A stretch of 42,022 nt of DNA, taken from NCBI GenBank assembly GCA_018654745.1, contig JABILA010000109.1:1-42022 (forward strand), read 5' to 3'. Numbering within the stretch: the stretch's first letter is position 1; every line of letters begins with the position of its first letter. The stretch is from Alphaproteobacteria bacterium (lineage in GTDB: Bacteria; Pseudomonadota; Alphaproteobacteria; UBA2966). The notes beneath the pieces were generated by a model. It was not told the origin of the DNA. It ran no database searches and saw nothing but the letters and a program-made list of their open reading frames with translations. The position numbers and the translations under genes were made by a program. This document shows, piece after piece, positions 40,844 to 42,022 of the stretch.

Positions 40844-41392
40844 CTATTTTTCAGCAGGAGCAGAAGGAGCGGCGCCACCAAGGCTACGAAAGGAGGTGTA
40901 CCCGTCGTGAAAAACCAGATGCGCCAAACGCACGGCAAAGACGAAATAGCCGACAAAGAATGTCAGGCGACCAGGCCATTCCGGCAATTCAAGATCACCA
41001 AAGAAGTAAGCTTCATCCTGAATGGCTTCCACCAGGCCAACATACCCCCCATAGGCAATGGGTAGTAAAACCAGGAAGCCAATAATTGAAGCCAGGAAAT
41101 CCAGCCATGGCTGAATCCAGTCCGGCATATGATTGGTGAAAACCTCAACCATGATGTGGGCGCGATCCGCCGTCACATAAGCCAAAGGCAAGATCACACA
41201 GGTAATCATTAACTCTCGGACGATGATGACACTATCCGGTACGGACCATCCGAAAACTGCCCGCGTGAAAATGGCCACGGTGATCATGACGCAAATGCCA
41301 AGAATGCAGGCCGCGGAGAGGGCGACAAGCACCCCCTCCACTTTCTGCAGTACCTTTGGACCAGGTACAGGTTTTTTTTCTTCGTCTAACAC
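40844..41392 (-). CDS. dctQ: TRAP transporter small membrane subunit (DctQ)
   Basis: This 182-residue protein has four hydrophobic helices (around 22-45, 58-78, 97-118 and 140-160) and the DctQ pattern GWSVPDSVIIVRELMIT...YVTADRAHIMVE. It pairs with DctM in the membrane. It starts with GTG at 41392, sharing one base with the dctP stop codon. Confidence 0.9.
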   Translation of the reverse strand: MLDEEKKPVPGPKVLQKVEGVLVALSAACILGICVMITVAIFTRAVFGWSVPDSVIIVRELMITCVILPLAYVTADRAHIMVEVFTNHMPDWIQPWLDFLASIIGFLVLLPIAYGGYVGLVEAIQDEAYFFGDLELPEWPGRLTFFVGYFVFAVRLAHLVFHDGYTSFRSLGGAAPSAPAEK

Positions 41393-41892
41393 TATCGCTT
41401 CCAGGGATAGCCCTTGGCCTTACGCTCGTCGTCGTACTTCTTGAGCAGGCTCAGGTAGTGAGAACGATAGGCGTCAGCATCCATTCCGCCATCTTTCATT
41501 TTACCTTTCCAGGCAGCGAGATATCCGCCAGCTGCATCGATAAGAGCTTTTTTGTCAGCTGCGGAGAACTCATGAATTGTGACAGCCGGATCGGCCTTCA
41601 AATCGGCCATAGCTTTGGCATTACCAATGGCAATGGCTTCAGCATATTTGTCGATGTAGTCAGAACCCAGTTGGGTGACAATTTTCTGGTGCGCAGGTGA
41701 CAAGCTTTCCCAGACGTCTTTGTTCATGACATAACCCAGGCCCATCAATGCGCCCCAATCCAGGATCGTCACTTCCTTGGCAACTTCATTCATTTTACTT
41801 GCCGGAATGAAGTAGGCATAAACCTGAGAGCAATTGATCAGACCTGTATCGAGGCCCTGGTAAGCTTTGTAAGCAGAAATCCGGGGAGCGTT
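41392..41892 (-). pseudogene. dctP: TRAP solute-binding protein (DctP), truncated by an insertion sequence
   Basis: About 165 C-terminal residues remain (from around NAPRISAYKAYQGLDTGLIN to KAKGYPWKR). They read in frame up to about 41892, where similarity to the binding protein ends and insertion-sequence DNA begins; a stop appears a few codons further on. AYKAYQGLDTGLINCSQVYAYF and PASKMNEVAKE are typical of the helical C-terminal part of DctP receptors. The signal peptide and ligand-binding Arg region must lie beyond the element, outside the window. The gene is very likely inactive. Confidence 0.8.
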
Positions 41893-41901
41893 AGAAATTC
41901 C

Positions 41902-41937
41902 GTGTCATTTCTTTAAACTGAAGAAAAGGAATGACAC
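41902..41937 (+). promoter_or_regulatory. hairpin masking the transposase ribosome-binding site
   Basis: GTGTCATTTCTTT (41902-41914) can pair with 41925-41937 (AAAGGAATGACAC) in a 13-bp stem with one G-U pair and a 10-nt loop. The AAGGA ribosome site is in the stem and the ATG follows directly. Transcripts entering from outside would hide the site, as known for several insertion sequences. Confidence 0.65.
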
Positions 41938-42022
41938 ATGCGAAATGATTTTGATTTTGATACAGCTCTTTCTGCCCTGCAAGATGGCCAGAAGCTGACA
42001 GGCAAGGACGGCATTTTGACGC
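41938..42022 (+). CDS. IS256-family transposase, N-terminal fragment
   Basis: Twenty-eight codons are present before the window ends. The segment ALQDGQKLTGKDGILT is the characteristic beginning of IS256/MULE-type transposases (typically ...GKPLTGKDGxLTPLIK). The ATG at 41938 follows AAGGA by 7 nt. The DDE catalytic domain lies beyond the window, so completeness cannot be judged. It is oriented opposite to the dctP gene it interrupts. Confidence 0.85.
   Translation, partial: MRNDFDFDTALSALQDGQKLTGKDGILT

Larger units (their letters stand above)
41893..42022 (+). mobile_element. IS256-family insertion sequence, left end (runs off window)
   Basis: DNA unlike dctP begins around 41886-41895. 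It continues through AGAAATTCCGTG and a hairpin into a transposase start of IS256 type. The exact terminal inverted repeat and target duplication cannot be fixed because only one end is visible. Confidence 0.75.

Overview
The window looks like a chromosomal segment of an alphaproteobacterium, probably marine. This is inferred from the gene families: a DUF1127 protein beside a MocR regulator, TRAP transport genes, a PhoR-type kinase, and many small catabolic operons with ATGA/GTGA overlaps. Most of the window (about 4.5-42 kb) is moderately GC-rich, tightly packed accessory metabolism. The first ~4.2 kb is clearly more AT-rich and looks horizontally acquired.

1-4.5 kb, integrated island: a tRNA-guanine-transglycosylase (TGT)-fold enzyme (313-1575) is coupled to an unknown partner protein (1575-2318) behind a perfect 25-bp palindrome. 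A small, apparently frameshifted third cistron follows. Next come a C-terminal integrase remnant and an intact tyrosine recombinase, with candidate arm and attachment repeats beside it. 4.5-16.6 kb: a multi-PAS histidine kinase, two overlapping class V PLP enzymes, a Sel1-repeat protein, a hydratase/D-malate-dehydrogenase pair, a SPOR-domain lipoprotein, a PhzF/GNAT pair, and a DUF1127 gene divergent from a MocR regulator whose intergenic region is packed with operator-like repeats.

16.6-27.2 kb: two divergent operons flank a perfect GATATA-type palindrome. The minus operon encodes an aconitase-family hydratase in two subunits, an isocitrate-lyase/PEP-mutase-family lyase and a flavoprotein. 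This composition resembles the dimethylmaleate hydratase/dimethylmalate lyase pair of anaerobic nicotinate catabolism. The plus operon encodes a group II PLP decarboxylase, two tandem 2-hydroxychromene-2-carboxylate isomerase-like proteins and an orphan kinase. It converges on a GntR/UTRA regulator across three tandem hairpins. A SnoaL-like protein follows.

27.2-30.6 kb: a membrane class III nucleotidyl cyclase is translationally coupled to a PhoR-like kinase with an altered G1 box, which converges on a LysR regulator. 30.6-37.9 kb: a minus-strand operon runs reductive-dehalogenase-like protein, MarR, molybdenum hydroxylase large subunit, DHDPS-family aldolase and 3-hydroxyanthranilate 3,4-dioxygenase. 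It is divergent from an M81 peptidase across another perfect palindrome. This arrangement suggests an uncharacterised aromatic, possibly haloaromatic, catabolic route.

38.1-42 kb: a small Cys-rich protein, a class III CoA-transferase and a TRAP transporter (DctM, DctQ, and a DctP cut by an IS256-family insertion sequence). The start of the insertion sequence's transposase, with a ribosome-site-masking hairpin, ends the window. No rRNA, tRNA or CRISPR was recognised.
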